Below, in pieces: positions 1 to 5,653 of a stretch of DNA of 5,653 bases (position 1 is its first letter; each line of letters opens with the position of its first letter). Source of the DNA: Leptospiraceae bacterium. Lineage in GTDB: Bacteria; Spirochaetota; Leptospiria; Turneriellales; Turneriellaceae. The notes under the pieces are model-generated. The model saw only the letters and a program-made list of their open reading frames with translations, was not told the DNA's origin and did not search any database. A program made the position numbers and the translations under genes. The stretch lies in the NCBI GenBank assembly GCA_016788945.1, contig JAEUSA010000198.1:1-5653 (forward strand). Direction: 5' to 3'.

Positions 1-1
1 C

Positions 2-211
2 ACGTTTGTGTTCACCGGCGACGAATGTTATTTTGCTGCTGCCTGCCGCGCCGGCATTCCACTTCCCAAAGCTTCTGCGTTTTCCGTAGCGCGCAATACA
101 GAGTTTATCCGCGCACTGAACCCGCAACATGTTCTGCTTACCGGCCATGAAACCGAACCCTTAGGCGGCAAGTGGATCAACGACAATGTTTATCTGATCG
201 AAGCGGACTAA
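2..211 (+). CDS. MBL-fold metallo-hydrolase, C-terminal fragment (5' end outside window)
   Basis: This is the last 69 codons of a gene that begins before the window; the frame is open from base 2 to a TAA at 209-211. The fragment reads TFVFTGDECY at its start and VLLTGHE near residues 44-50. A strand ending in Thr-Gly-Asp (Asp7 of the fragment, bases 20-22) and a later strand ending in Gly-His (His49, bases 146-148) are the usual places of the bridging aspartate and the last metal-binding histidine in metallo-beta-lactamase-fold hydrolases. The layout GD-C-Y, about 25 residues, then N-x-x-F-I-x-x-L-x-P-x-x-V-L-x-x-G-H-E resembles the lactonase/glyoxalase-like branch that includes N-acyl homoserine lactonases. 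The main HxHxDH metal motif would lie upstream and is not seen, so substrate cannot be assigned. The GTG at base 8 is an internal Val codon, not a start. The gene ends tail to tail with the minus-strand lipoprotein gene, overlapping it by four bases. Confidence 0.75.
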   Translation, partial: TFVFTGDECYFAAACRAGIPLPKASAFSVARNTEFIRALNPQHVLLTGHETEPLGGKWINDNVYLIEAD

Positions 212-1527
212 CGGAGAAAAGACACGTGCATGTCGCTGCGGCGGCGTAGAAACGGCGTCGTGTGCAGCACATGCGGTATGGCAAAAGCCGGTAGATTAAA
301 ATGCGACAGACGCTGGCGTTTCATGTCGCTTCCTTTGTAAGGTTGCATTTTGGTAACCGTGCGAATGTCTTTGCCCACGTTCCAATAGTAGGGCTGGTAT
401 GGATTGGTTACAATATCGATGATCACATTACCCTTTTTATTGCGAAAACGGATGATGCCGTCGCTGCCCTCGACGCCGGTCAGCCCCAGCGCATTAATCA
501 TCGTTAACTGCCCGGGATAGGCATCGAATTTTTCCACGCGCGCGATCGAATAGAAGAACTTCGTCTCTGGTCGCGTTTCGATCTCTACTTTAATATATGC
601 AAGCAGATCCCAGAACGACTTGGTATATTCAAAATTGCCCTCAATATCGATGAAACCGCGGATGTTGCCATACACACCGTCGACGAAACGTGTCTCAAGA
701 ATGTGATCACGCAGAAATTTTGCCGGATCACCAAACTTTTTATAGTCGGGATTATAACCGGGACGTGGTTCGCGGGGAATAAATTCGCCACGCGGAGAAG
801 TCGCATTGCTATAACTGACGAAGACGACCTCCGGAGGCGTAGGCATCTCAGAGCGCATCTTGCCCATTTTTTCTGCGGAATTTTCTGCCAATGCCAGCGC
901 GCGCCGCAGTAATTTTGTCGCTCCGCCTTTTTGGAAGCCGGGCGTTTCCGTACCAAGGTAACCTGATTTATGGTAACTGCGATGGCAGATCGGCATGAGC
1001 GACGGGAGAGTTGACTTTCCTTTTTTCGGTAGATAACTGTATTCATCGAGCAAAATCAGAGCACTGCCCGGTAACGCATCGGTAAGTGACAAAACCGCCT
1101 CGTTGGCGGCCGATTTGTGCCAGCCCGACGCTTCGCCGCGCAGACCGATGAAGTAGTCGTTGCCTATCTGGTATTGCCCCACCTTATAAAGGCCGACCAT
1201 GAATGGCCAATTGTTTTCTTCGGTCAGATAAAAGGAGAGCCCTGATTCGCCCGAGGGCGCAAAAAAATTAATCCGCTGGCTGCTGAATTTCAGTTGCATA
1301 GGTAGTGCCGTGTTTTCAACGCAATCGGCGATACGGTCTTTATCTGCCGGCGAGACGCGTTTGAAAGGGGTGGTTATGGGTGGTTTAACGGCAGCAGCAA
1401 AGTCCATCTTGGCAGCCGTAAGCCCCTCGCCGTATGACCGGCCTTGTATCTTATTGCGCACCGAGGTGCACGCACCAAGAGTGGCTGAGGCCAGAAGAAG
1501 CGCAGGCGCCAAAAGCTTCATATTCAT
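208..1527 (-). CDS. Uncharacterised lipoprotein (439 aa)
   Basis: The product is a 439-residue protein whose family I do not recognise. The N-terminus MNMKLLAPALLLASATLGAC is a lipoprotein signal peptide: one Lys at residue 4, a hydrophobic stretch of about 12 residues, and the lipobox Leu17-Gly18-Ala19-Cys20, so Cys20 should be lipidated after signal peptidase II cleavage and the mature protein anchored to a membrane facing the periplasm or cell surface. No further membrane segment is evident. The mature part is mixed alpha/beta in appearance, rich in Tyr, Phe and Pro, with only two other cysteines noticed (Cys69 and Cys181), which could form a disulfide. The middle has a Gly/Phe-rich stretch (GFIDIEGNFEYTKSFWDLL). 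The last 35 or so residues are basic, with Arg428-430, and look less ordered. Start choice: ATG 1527-1525 or the ATG two codons later at 1521-1519; neither has a clear Shine-Dalgarno. It is divergent from rimP, with its own promoter, so probably functionally unrelated to that operon. Confidence 0.85.
   Translation of the reverse strand: MNMKLLAPALLLASATLGACTSVRNKIQGRSYGEGLTAAKMDFAAAVKPPITTPFKRVSPADKDRIADCVENTALPMQLKFSSQRINFFAPSGESGLSFYLTEENNWPFMVGLYKVGQYQIGNDYFIGLRGEASGWHKSAANEAVLSLTDALPGSALILLDEYSYLPKKGKSTLPSLMPICHRSYHKSGYLGTETPGFQKGGATKLLRRALALAENSAEKMGKMRSEMPTPPEVVFVSYSNATSPRGEFIPREPRPGYNPDYKKFGDPAKFLRDHILETRFVDGVYGNIRGFIDIEGNFEYTKSFWDLLAYIKVEIETRPETKFFYSIARVEKFDAYPGQLTMINALGLTGVEGSDGIIRFRNKKGNVIIDIVTNPYQPYYWNVGKDIRTVTKMQPYKGSDMKRQRLSHFNLPAFAIPHVLHTTPFLRRRSDMHVSFLR
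228..274. other. Imperfect hairpin at the convergent gene junction
   Basis: Bases 228-233 (GCATGT) pair fully with 269-274 (ACATGC), and 235-239 (GCTGC) pair fully with 264-268 (GCAGC). This gives an 11-bp stem with one bulged base (C234) and a loop of 24 bases. It starts 17 bases after the TAA of the MBL-fold gene and lies within the last codons of the lipoprotein gene. No T-run follows on the plus strand, and only a short CTTTTCTCC follows on the minus strand, so it is not a typical intrinsic terminator. It may mark or protect the transcript end of the MBL gene, or be chance structure within coding sequence. Confidence 0.4.
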
Positions 1528-1551
1528 TATATCGGCGCAAAGCGCTGAAAG

Positions 1552-1580
1552 TCTCTAAACCATAAATACCCAATTGTCAA
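1552..1580 (-). promoter_or_regulatory. Probable sigma-70 promoter of the lipoprotein gene
   Basis: Read on the minus strand, TTGACA (1580-1575) is a perfect -35 hexamer. It is followed by exactly 17 bases and then TAGAGA (1557-1552), a three-of-six match to TATAAT. Transcription would begin near 1545, giving a leader of about 18 bases before the ATG at 1527. The position, spacing and short leader all fit; the -10 box is the weak part. Confidence 0.55.
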
Positions 1581-1594
1581 CCACAAGATTTGAC
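1576..1594. repeat. Inverted repeat GTCAA-N9-TTGAC overlapping the lipoprotein -35 box
   Basis: GTCAA (1576-1580) and TTGAC (1590-1594) are perfect inverted arms separated by nine bases. The left arm lies in the -35 box of the minus-strand promoter, and the right arm resembles a plus-strand -35 box (TTGACT at 1590-1595). It may be simply two divergent -35 elements, or an operator half-site pair. Arms of only five bases are easily found by chance. Confidence 0.25.
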
Positions 1595-1628
1595 TGTGCA
1601 CCCTCTCGAATCAGGAATCATGAAGCGT

Positions 1629-1659
1629 TTGACAGCCTGTCTCAGCCTTAAGCTATGGA
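1629..1659 (+). promoter_or_regulatory. Candidate promoter for rimP-nusA-infB
   Basis: TTGACA at 1629-1634 is a perfect -35 hexamer on the plus strand. The best -10 candidate is TATGGA at 1654-1659, with a spacer of 19, longer than the optimal 17, and only a three-of-six match. Transcription would then begin near 1666, almost at the 5' foot of the following hairpin. A weaker alternative is TTGACT (1590-1595) with AGGAAT (1613-1618), spacer 17, which would give a start near 1625. Either serves the operon, since the only gene upstream of it reads in the other direction. Confidence 0.35.
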
Positions 1660-1666
1660 GTGTTGG

Positions 1667-1693
1667 AAAGTGGCGTACGCCGCTTTTTTTTTT
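1667..1693 (+). terminator. Terminator-like hairpin with T10 tract just upstream of rimP (possible attenuator)
   Basis: Bases 1667-1674 (AAAGTGGC) pair with 1679-1686 (GCCGCTTT) around a GTAC tetraloop, forming an 8-bp stem with one G-T wobble (T1671-G1682). The 3' side runs into ten consecutive T residues (1684-1693). GC-rich stem core, tight loop and long U-tract are the hallmarks of a plus-strand intrinsic terminator. No plus-strand gene ends upstream: the 174-bp gap is divergent. Its only evident target is therefore the operon's own transcript or long read-through from the MBL-fold gene, which would have to cross the 1.3-kb antisense lipoprotein gene. It ends eight bases before the rimP GTG. 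It could be an attenuator, or, if transcription starts near 1666, a 5'-terminal mRNA stem-loop. Confidence 0.6.
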
Positions 1694-1701
1694 GAGTCAT
1701 C

Positions 1702-2268
1702 GTGAACATCGCAGAGATCACAGAGCAACAAATTACCGAACGTGCCCGCGCGGCGTTACAGGTCGTTGCCCCGACCGCGGGGGACTCGACTCAGCACGCG
1801 GAGCTATCGCTGCACAAGATTGCTTTTTTCCACAGCAAAGGCAATACACGCATTGTGATCGAGCTCGATAAAGAGTCGGATGCATACGGTTCTGTCAACA
1901 TACGCGAATGCGAAGCTTACTCGCGTACACTCAAAGAGGCGCTCGACGATCTGGAAAAGACCTCGGGCATCAACCTGAATTATTCCCTCGAAGTCTCATC
2001 GGCGGGGGCCGAGCGCGAGCTTACCAGCGTCAACGATGTGCGTCGTTTTCAGGCATTGCCGATGAATGTGACATATGCACTCGAAGGCGGCAAGGTGTTC
2101 AACGAGGTGCTTAAACCCGAGAGTTTTGAAGGTGAAACGATTGTATTCCGCATTGCCGATTGCCGGTTCAACCGAAAAAAATATCCGCCGCGCAAACTCA
2201 AAGCAATACAACCCGTAAGTGTTCTGTGGAGCAATATTAAGAAAATCAGGCTGCACCTTGACGTGTAG
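1702..2268 (+). CDS. rimP: Ribosome maturation factor RimP
   Basis: RimP is a cytoplasmic assembly factor that binds free 30S subunits and helps their late maturation. The 188-residue product is longer than the E. coli protein (about 150). The N-terminal domain (about 1-100) shows the RimP pattern: opening helix (ITEQQITERARAAL), a strand with basic residues (TRIVIELDKE, 49-58), the helix with CEAYSR at 70-75, and the signature LEVSSAG at 96-102, where most relatives have SSPG. The C-terminal Sm-like domain (about 107-188) includes MNVTYALEGG (121-130) and closes with LWSNIKKIRLHLDV. The extra length lies mainly in that C-terminal domain, around 136-170. Start: an in-frame TGA at 1693-1695 leaves the GTG at 1702 as the only plausible initiator near the conserved N-terminus. 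It has just a weak GAG five bases upstream, directly after the T10 tract. First gene of the operon, with nusA 14 bases downstream. Confidence 0.93.
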   Translation: MNIAEITEQQITERARAALQVVAPTAGDSTQHAELSLHKIAFFHSKGNTRIVIELDKESDAYGSVNIRECEAYSRTLKEALDDLEKTSGINLNYSLEVSSAGAERELTSVNDVRRFQALPMNVTYALEGGKVFNEVLKPESFEGETIVFRIADCRFNRKKYPPRKLKAIQPVSVLWSNIKKIRLHLDV

Positions 2269-2271
2269 CAA

Positions 2272-2276
2272 GAGGA
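2272..2276 (+). promoter_or_regulatory. Shine-Dalgarno of nusA
   Basis: AGGAG at 2272-2276 lies six bases before the ATG at 2283 and directly abuts the in-frame GTG at 2277. Six bases is a workable spacing and zero is not, so this site decides the nusA start in favour of the ATG. Confidence 0.8.
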
Positions 2277-2282
2277 GTGACA

Positions 2283-3677
2283 ATGGCAAGAGCAAAAAAG
2301 GCAGTAGCAGAAAAGAAACGCTCATTTTTTGAAGACATCCAGCAGGTTACGGCGGATAAGGGCTTCGACAAACAGGAAATTCTCGAAGTCGTCGAAGCGG
2401 GCTTGATCGCCGCTTACAAGCGTAAATACCGCACAACCGACAACGTCAAAGTAGTCATGGACAAAGATAAAGACGACGTCTATGTCGTCGCGCGCCGCGT
2501 CGTGGTCGATAACATTGTACTACCCGGCATGCAGATTCATCTCGACGATGCGCGTAAGGTGAAAGCAGACGCGCAGTTAGGTGAAGAAATCGATATCATC
2601 GAATACCCCCTCGAATTCGGTCGCATTGCCGCACAGACAGCGATGCAGATAGTTGCCCAAAAACTGCGCCAGCTCGAGCAGAACAAAATACGCGAGGCCT
2701 ACGAAGGTAAAATCGGTGAACTGATGAACGGTTATATTCTGCGCAAGCGCGGCGACACCGTCTACGTCGACCTCGGTAAAGTCGAAGCAATCATGCCGGT
2801 TAAACACCAGATCCCCAAAGAGCGCTACCGCGTAGAAGATAAGATCAAGGTACTGCTGCATTCGATAGAACAAGATAAAGGCGGCGGTCCACTGCGAGTG
2901 ATTGTCTCACGCGCCGACCGCATGTTCGTTCACAAGCTGTTCGAGAAAGAAGTACCTGAAATTTTCGAGAAGATTGTAACGATCAAAACGATTGGCCGCA
3001 TTCCTGGCGAACGCTCGAAAGTCGTTGTTACCTCAGAACGGCAGAACGTCGACCCGGTCGGCGCCTGCGTCGGCGTACGCGGTGTGCGTATTCAGGCAAT
3101 TGTGCGCGAACTCGGTACCGAACGCATCGACATTGTCGAATGGGCATCTGACCCGCGCGAATTTATTACCAACGCGCTCACGCCGGCCACTCCAAGTCTG
3201 GTCAAGGTCGACCCAACCTCACGCGAAGCCCTCGCGGTTGTACCCGATAAAGATCTGGCGATTGCCATCGGCCGCGAAGGCACAAACGTAAAAATCGCCT
3301 CTTATGTTACCGGTTACAAGATCGACGTGAAATCCGAATCGCAGTTTTCAGCCGAAATGGCCTCACCCGAGGCGCGCAAACGCCTCGATGAGATTTTTGA
3401 AGTTGCCGCACCGGTCGAAGAGACCACCGAAGAAGAAGGCACACCGCTGACCGCGCTGCCGGGCCTCGCGCCGCGTATCATCCGCATTCTGAAAGACAAC
3501 AATATCAAATACATCGAAGATCTCGTTTCGATGGGTGAAGAAGATCTGATTCATATCGAAGGTATCGGCAAGGCAACCGCCAAGCGGATTATGGAGATTA
3601 TTTCAGAAAACGTCGAGTTCGAAGAAGGCGAAGCACAGGAACAATCGCAAGAACTTGACGCTGAGCCCAAGGCTTGA
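2283..3677 (+). CDS. nusA: Transcription termination/antitermination factor NusA
   Basis: NusA binds RNA polymerase near the RNA exit channel, prolongs pauses, aids hairpin-dependent termination and takes part in antitermination complexes. The 464-residue product (from ATG 2283) has all core domains: an N-terminal polymerase-binding domain (about 12-135, with GLIAAYKRKY at 40-49), an S1 domain (about 145-210, YVDLGKVEAIMP), KH1 (about 235-300, with DPVGACVGVRG at 257-267 and ERIDIVEW at 280-287), and KH2 (about 303-350, with AIGREGTNVKIAS at 328-340). An acidic linker (379-385) leads to one helix-hairpin-helix unit (388-440, with LPGLAPRIIRIL and IEGIGKATAKRI) and a short acidic tail. E. coli NusA (495 aa) has two acidic C-terminal repeats, and the Bacillus protein stops after KH2, so this one is intermediate. 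It is 14 bases after rimP and 33 before infB, consistent with one transcript. Confidence 0.97.
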   Translation: MARAKKAVAEKKRSFFEDIQQVTADKGFDKQEILEVVEAGLIAAYKRKYRTTDNVKVVMDKDKDDVYVVARRVVVDNIVLPGMQIHLDDARKVKADAQLGEEIDIIEYPLEFGRIAAQTAMQIVAQKLRQLEQNKIREAYEGKIGELMNGYILRKRGDTVYVDLGKVEAIMPVKHQIPKERYRVEDKIKVLLHSIEQDKGGGPLRVIVSRADRMFVHKLFEKEVPEIFEKIVTIKTIGRIPGERSKVVVTSERQNVDPVGACVGVRGVRIQAIVRELGTERIDIVEWASDPREFITNALTPATPSLVKVDPTSREALAVVPDKDLAIAIGREGTNVKIASYVTGYKIDVKSESQFSAEMASPEARKRLDEIFEVAAPVEETTEEEGTPLTALPGLAPRIIRILKDNNIKYIEDLVSMGEEDLIHIEGIGKATAKRIMEIISENVEFEEGEAQEQSQELDAEPKA

Positions 3678-3699
3678 ACGTAGACATCAGGGGATAACT

Positions 3700-3705
3700 G
3701 GAAAG
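3700..3705 (+). promoter_or_regulatory. Probable ribosome binding site of infB
   Basis: GGAAAG at 3700-3705 ends five bases before the ATG at 3711, an acceptable though not strong Shine-Dalgarno. An in-frame TAG at 3681-3683 and the lack of any other in-frame start codon between it and 3711 fix the infB start at this ATG. A purine-rich AGGGG at 3689-3693 is 17 bases away, too far to act on it. Confidence 0.5.
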
Positions 3706-3710
3706 CGCGC

Positions 3711-5653
3711 ATGGCAGACAAAATAAAACTCACTCCCAAAAAGATCGTCCTCAAAGGAGGTTCTTCGAAGGATTCAATCGCAGGCAAAATCAGCGCGCAG
3801 AAGGTGCAGCAAGACCAGCAGCGCGAAGAAGAAAAGAAGCAGCAGCAACAGGCTAAGGTACAAAAGCCCGCTGCCCCACCGACGACCGGCCCGGCAAAGC
3901 CCGTTGAGCGCGTGCAGCCCAAGGCCCGCACAGTCTTCATTCAAGATGAAAAACAGCCGAAAACTGAAGCCGAAGAACGCGAAGTAAAAAAAGGCAAGAA
4001 CGACAAACCTGTCACCGATAAAAAGAAATCAAACCTGCGCGAAGACATTCTTAAGAAAGAAGAACATAAGAAATTTTTCATCGGCCAAAAGCCCAAAGAT
4101 AAGAATAAACCCGAAGCCACTCAGGCGACATCGTCTGTACCCGCTAAAATCAAGATTACCGAATTCGTGCAGGTCGGTGAGCTGGCAAAAAAACTGAATG
4201 TGCGAGCGCCTGAGATCATCGCGAAGCTGATGCAGTTGGGCGTGATGGCCACGATCACGCAGTCGATCGATGCAGAAACAGCAACATTGCTCGCTTCTGA
4301 ATACGGGTGCCAAGTAGAAGTCATTTCGCTCTATGAAGAGACGCTGATTCAAGAAGAAGCGGATAAAAACGAAGATCTCGTCAACCGGCCGCCGGTCGTC
4401 ACGATCATGGGTCACGTCGACCACGGTAAAACAAAACTGCTCGATGCTTTGCGCCAGACCGACGTGGTCGCAACCGAAGCGGGCGGTATTACGCAGCACA
4501 TCGGTGCATACCAAGTCACGAGACCAAAAGGTAAAATCACATTTCTCGACACACCGGGTCATGCGGCGTTTTCTGCAATGCGCGCGCGCGGTGCACAGGT
4601 CACCGACATTGTCGTATTGGTTGTCGCTGCAGACGACGGCGTGATGCCGCAAACCGAAGAAGCGATTTCGCACGCCAAAGATGCCAAAGTACCGATCATC
4701 GTCGCGGTAAATAAAATCGATAAACCCACGGCAAATATTGACCGTATCAAACAAGACCTCGCGAAGTTTGAAATCCTCTCTGAAGACTGGGGTGGCACAA
4801 CACCGTTCATACCGATTTCTGCGTTACAAAAACTCAATCTTGACAAACTCGAAGATGCAATTCTCGCGCAGGCCGAGGTGATGGAAGTCAAAGCCAACCC
4901 GAAAAAACACGCGTTGGGAACAGTCGTCGAAGCAAAACTCGACCAAGGTCGTGGCCCGGTAGCAACGATTCTGGTGCGCAATGGCACACTCAAAATCGGC
5001 GACCCATTTGTCGTCGGACTCGAGGGCGGCAAAATACGCGCGATGTATAATGATCGCGGCCAATCTGTCAAAGAAGCCGGCCCGGCGACACCTGTTGAAA
5101 TACTTGGCCTCTCGGGCGTACCCAACTCGGGTGACACACTGAACGTGATGGCGTCTGAGCGCGAAGCGCGCGAGATCGCTGACAAGCGCCAAGAGCTCGC
5201 CCGCCACCAGCAGGCGCAGCAGGTCAAAAAAGTAAAACTCGAAAACTTCGACGCGACCATCGAAGAAGGCAAACTCAAGGAATACAAAGTCATCATCAAG
5301 GGCGACGTGAAGGGTTCTGTCGAAGCGCTGACCTCTTCACTTGAAAAACTCTCGAACGATGAAGTCCGCGTCCGCGTGATCATGGGCTCAACCGGCGAAA
5401 TCACGGAAAGCGATGTGATGCTGGCGTCGGCGGCGAAGGCAACGATCATCACTTTCAACGCGCGTGCCAACGCCAAAGTACGCGACATTGCTTCGAAAGA
5501 AGGCGTCGAGATCAAGAATTACAGTATTATTTATCAAGCAATCGACGATATGAAACTGGCGCTTGCCGGTCTACTGTCGCCCGATATTTCTGAGAAGGTC
5601 AACGGCGAAGCCGAAGTCCGGCAGGTGTTCAAAATTTCGGGCATGGGCACCGT
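3711..5653 (+). CDS. infB: Translation initiation factor IF2, 3' end outside window
   Basis: IF2 is the GTPase that places fMet-tRNA on the 30S subunit and promotes 50S joining. The frame is open from ATG 3711 to the window edge: 647 complete codons plus two bases. Residues 1-140 are a charged, Lys/Gln/Glu-rich disordered region with QQQQ at 44-47. The IF2_N helical module follows (about 148-200, VGELAKKLNV, IIAKLMQLGVMATI). The G domain starts near 226 and has G1 GHVDHGKT (234-241), the switch I segment EAGGITQHIGAY (256-267), G3 DTPGH (280-284), G4 NKID (334-337) and a G5-like ISAL (369-372). Domain II spans about 400-480 (LDQGRGPVATILV, LGLSGVPNSGD), a helix about 484-505, and domain III about 520-625 (GDVKGSVEAL, GEITESDVMLA). 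The sequence stops at VFKISGMGT, the first strand of the fMet-tRNA-binding domain, so by comparison with relatives about 85-90 residues are missing. Third gene of the operon. Confidence 0.97.
   Translation, partial: MADKIKLTPKKIVLKGGSSKDSIAGKISAQKVQQDQQREEEKKQQQQAKVQKPAAPPTTGPAKPVERVQPKARTVFIQDEKQPKTEAEEREVKKGKNDKPVTDKKKSNLREDILKKEEHKKFFIGQKPKDKNKPEATQATSSVPAKIKITEFVQVGELAKKLNVRAPEIIAKLMQLGVMATITQSIDAETATLLASEYGCQVEVISLYEETLIQEEADKNEDLVNRPPVVTIMGHVDHGKTKLLDALRQTDVVATEAGGITQHIGAYQVTRPKGKITFLDTPGHAAFSAMRARGAQVTDIVVLVVAADDGVMPQTEEAISHAKDAKVPIIVAVNKIDKPTANIDRIKQDLAKFEILSEDWGGTTPFIPISALQKLNLDKLEDAILAQAEVMEVKANPKKHALGTVVEAKLDQGRGPVATILVRNGTLKIGDPFVVGLEGGKIRAMYNDRGQSVKEAGPATPVEILGLSGVPNSGDTLNVMASEREAREIADKRQELARHQQAQQVKKVKLENFDATIEEGKLKEYKVIIKGDVKGSVEALTSSLEKLSNDEVRVRVIMGSTGEITESDVMLASAAKATIITFNARANAKVRDIASKEGVEIKNYSIIYQAIDDMKLALAGLLSPDISEKVNGEAEVRQVFKISGMGT

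Noticed and set aside
585..1046. 153-codon minus-strand frame inside the lipoprotein gene
   Set aside because: It is on the same strand but out of frame with the lipoprotein, which has a signal peptide and full length. The product is Arg/Ser-rich and featureless.
1590..1871. Upstream open frame overlapping rimP, with a possible leader-peptide start at ATG 1620
   Set aside because: There is an AGGAA two bases from the ATG, too close to work well. The frame runs 250 bases into rimP in another phase with a HREHRRDHR-like low-complexity product, and shows no run of regulatory codons typical of attenuator leader peptides.
2277..2282. Two-codon longer NusA starting at GTG 2277
   Set aside because: The AGGAG directly touches this GTG, leaving no spacer, while it is six bases from the ATG at 2283.
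4029..4754. 241-codon open frame on the minus strand opposite infB
   Set aside because: It is rich in Cys, Arg, Phe and Asp, opposite the IF2_N and G domains, and lacks a ribosome binding site or recognisable domain; an antisense shadow.
4559..5515. 318-codon open frame on the minus strand opposite infB
   Set aside because: The plus strand here encodes unmistakable IF2 domains. The antisense product is a Ser/Thr/Ala-rich low-complexity sequence with no motif, as expected from the complement of infB codon usage.
1..5653. CRISPR array, insertion sequence, tRNA, rRNA or riboswitch
   Set aside because: No regular repeats, transposase-like frame, terminal inverted repeats, tRNA-like cloverleaf or recognisable aptamer consensus was seen; in particular no initiator-tRNA gene precedes rimP as it does in E. 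coli.

Overview
The window carries the start of the widely conserved bacterial rimP-nusA-infB operon on the plus strand, beside an unrelated convergent gene pair. It holds four genes with recognisable or partly recognisable products and one unidentified lipoprotein gene. The organism is a bacterium with roughly balanced base composition. The lipoprotein signal, the single C-terminal helix-hairpin-helix in NusA, and the direct nusA-to-infB junction without the small ylxR/ylxQ genes seen in Firmicutes suggest a diderm. A spirochaete of the Leptospira/Turneriella/Leptonema type is my best guess from general impression of the proteins, but the window has no marker that proves it.

Layout: bases 2-211 are the 3' end of a metallo-beta-lactamase-fold hydrolase gene (plus strand), cut by the window edge. 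Its stop codon overlaps the stop codon of a minus-strand lipoprotein gene (1527 down to 208) by four bases, so the two genes converge with no spacer. A long imperfect hairpin (228-274) lies just past this junction. The divergent intergenic region (1528-1701, 174 bp) holds a good minus-strand promoter for the lipoprotein gene, a weaker plus-strand promoter candidate, and a terminator-like hairpin followed by ten T residues that ends only eight bases before the rimP start codon. Then follow rimP (1702-2268), nusA (2283-3677) and infB (3711 to beyond 5653), closely spaced and surely co-transcribed.

The three operon genes link transcription and translation. RimP matures the 30S subunit. NusA rides on RNA polymerase and modulates pausing, termination and antitermination. 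IF2 delivers initiator fMet-tRNA to the 30S subunit and drives subunit joining. The most interesting non-coding signal is the terminator-like element in front of rimP. Because NusA itself enhances termination at such hairpins, it could form a feedback loop on the operon. This is a hypothesis, and the main competing explanation is a 5'-end mRNA stem-loop with a U-rich ribosome landing site. No mobile element, CRISPR array, tRNA or rRNA is visible.
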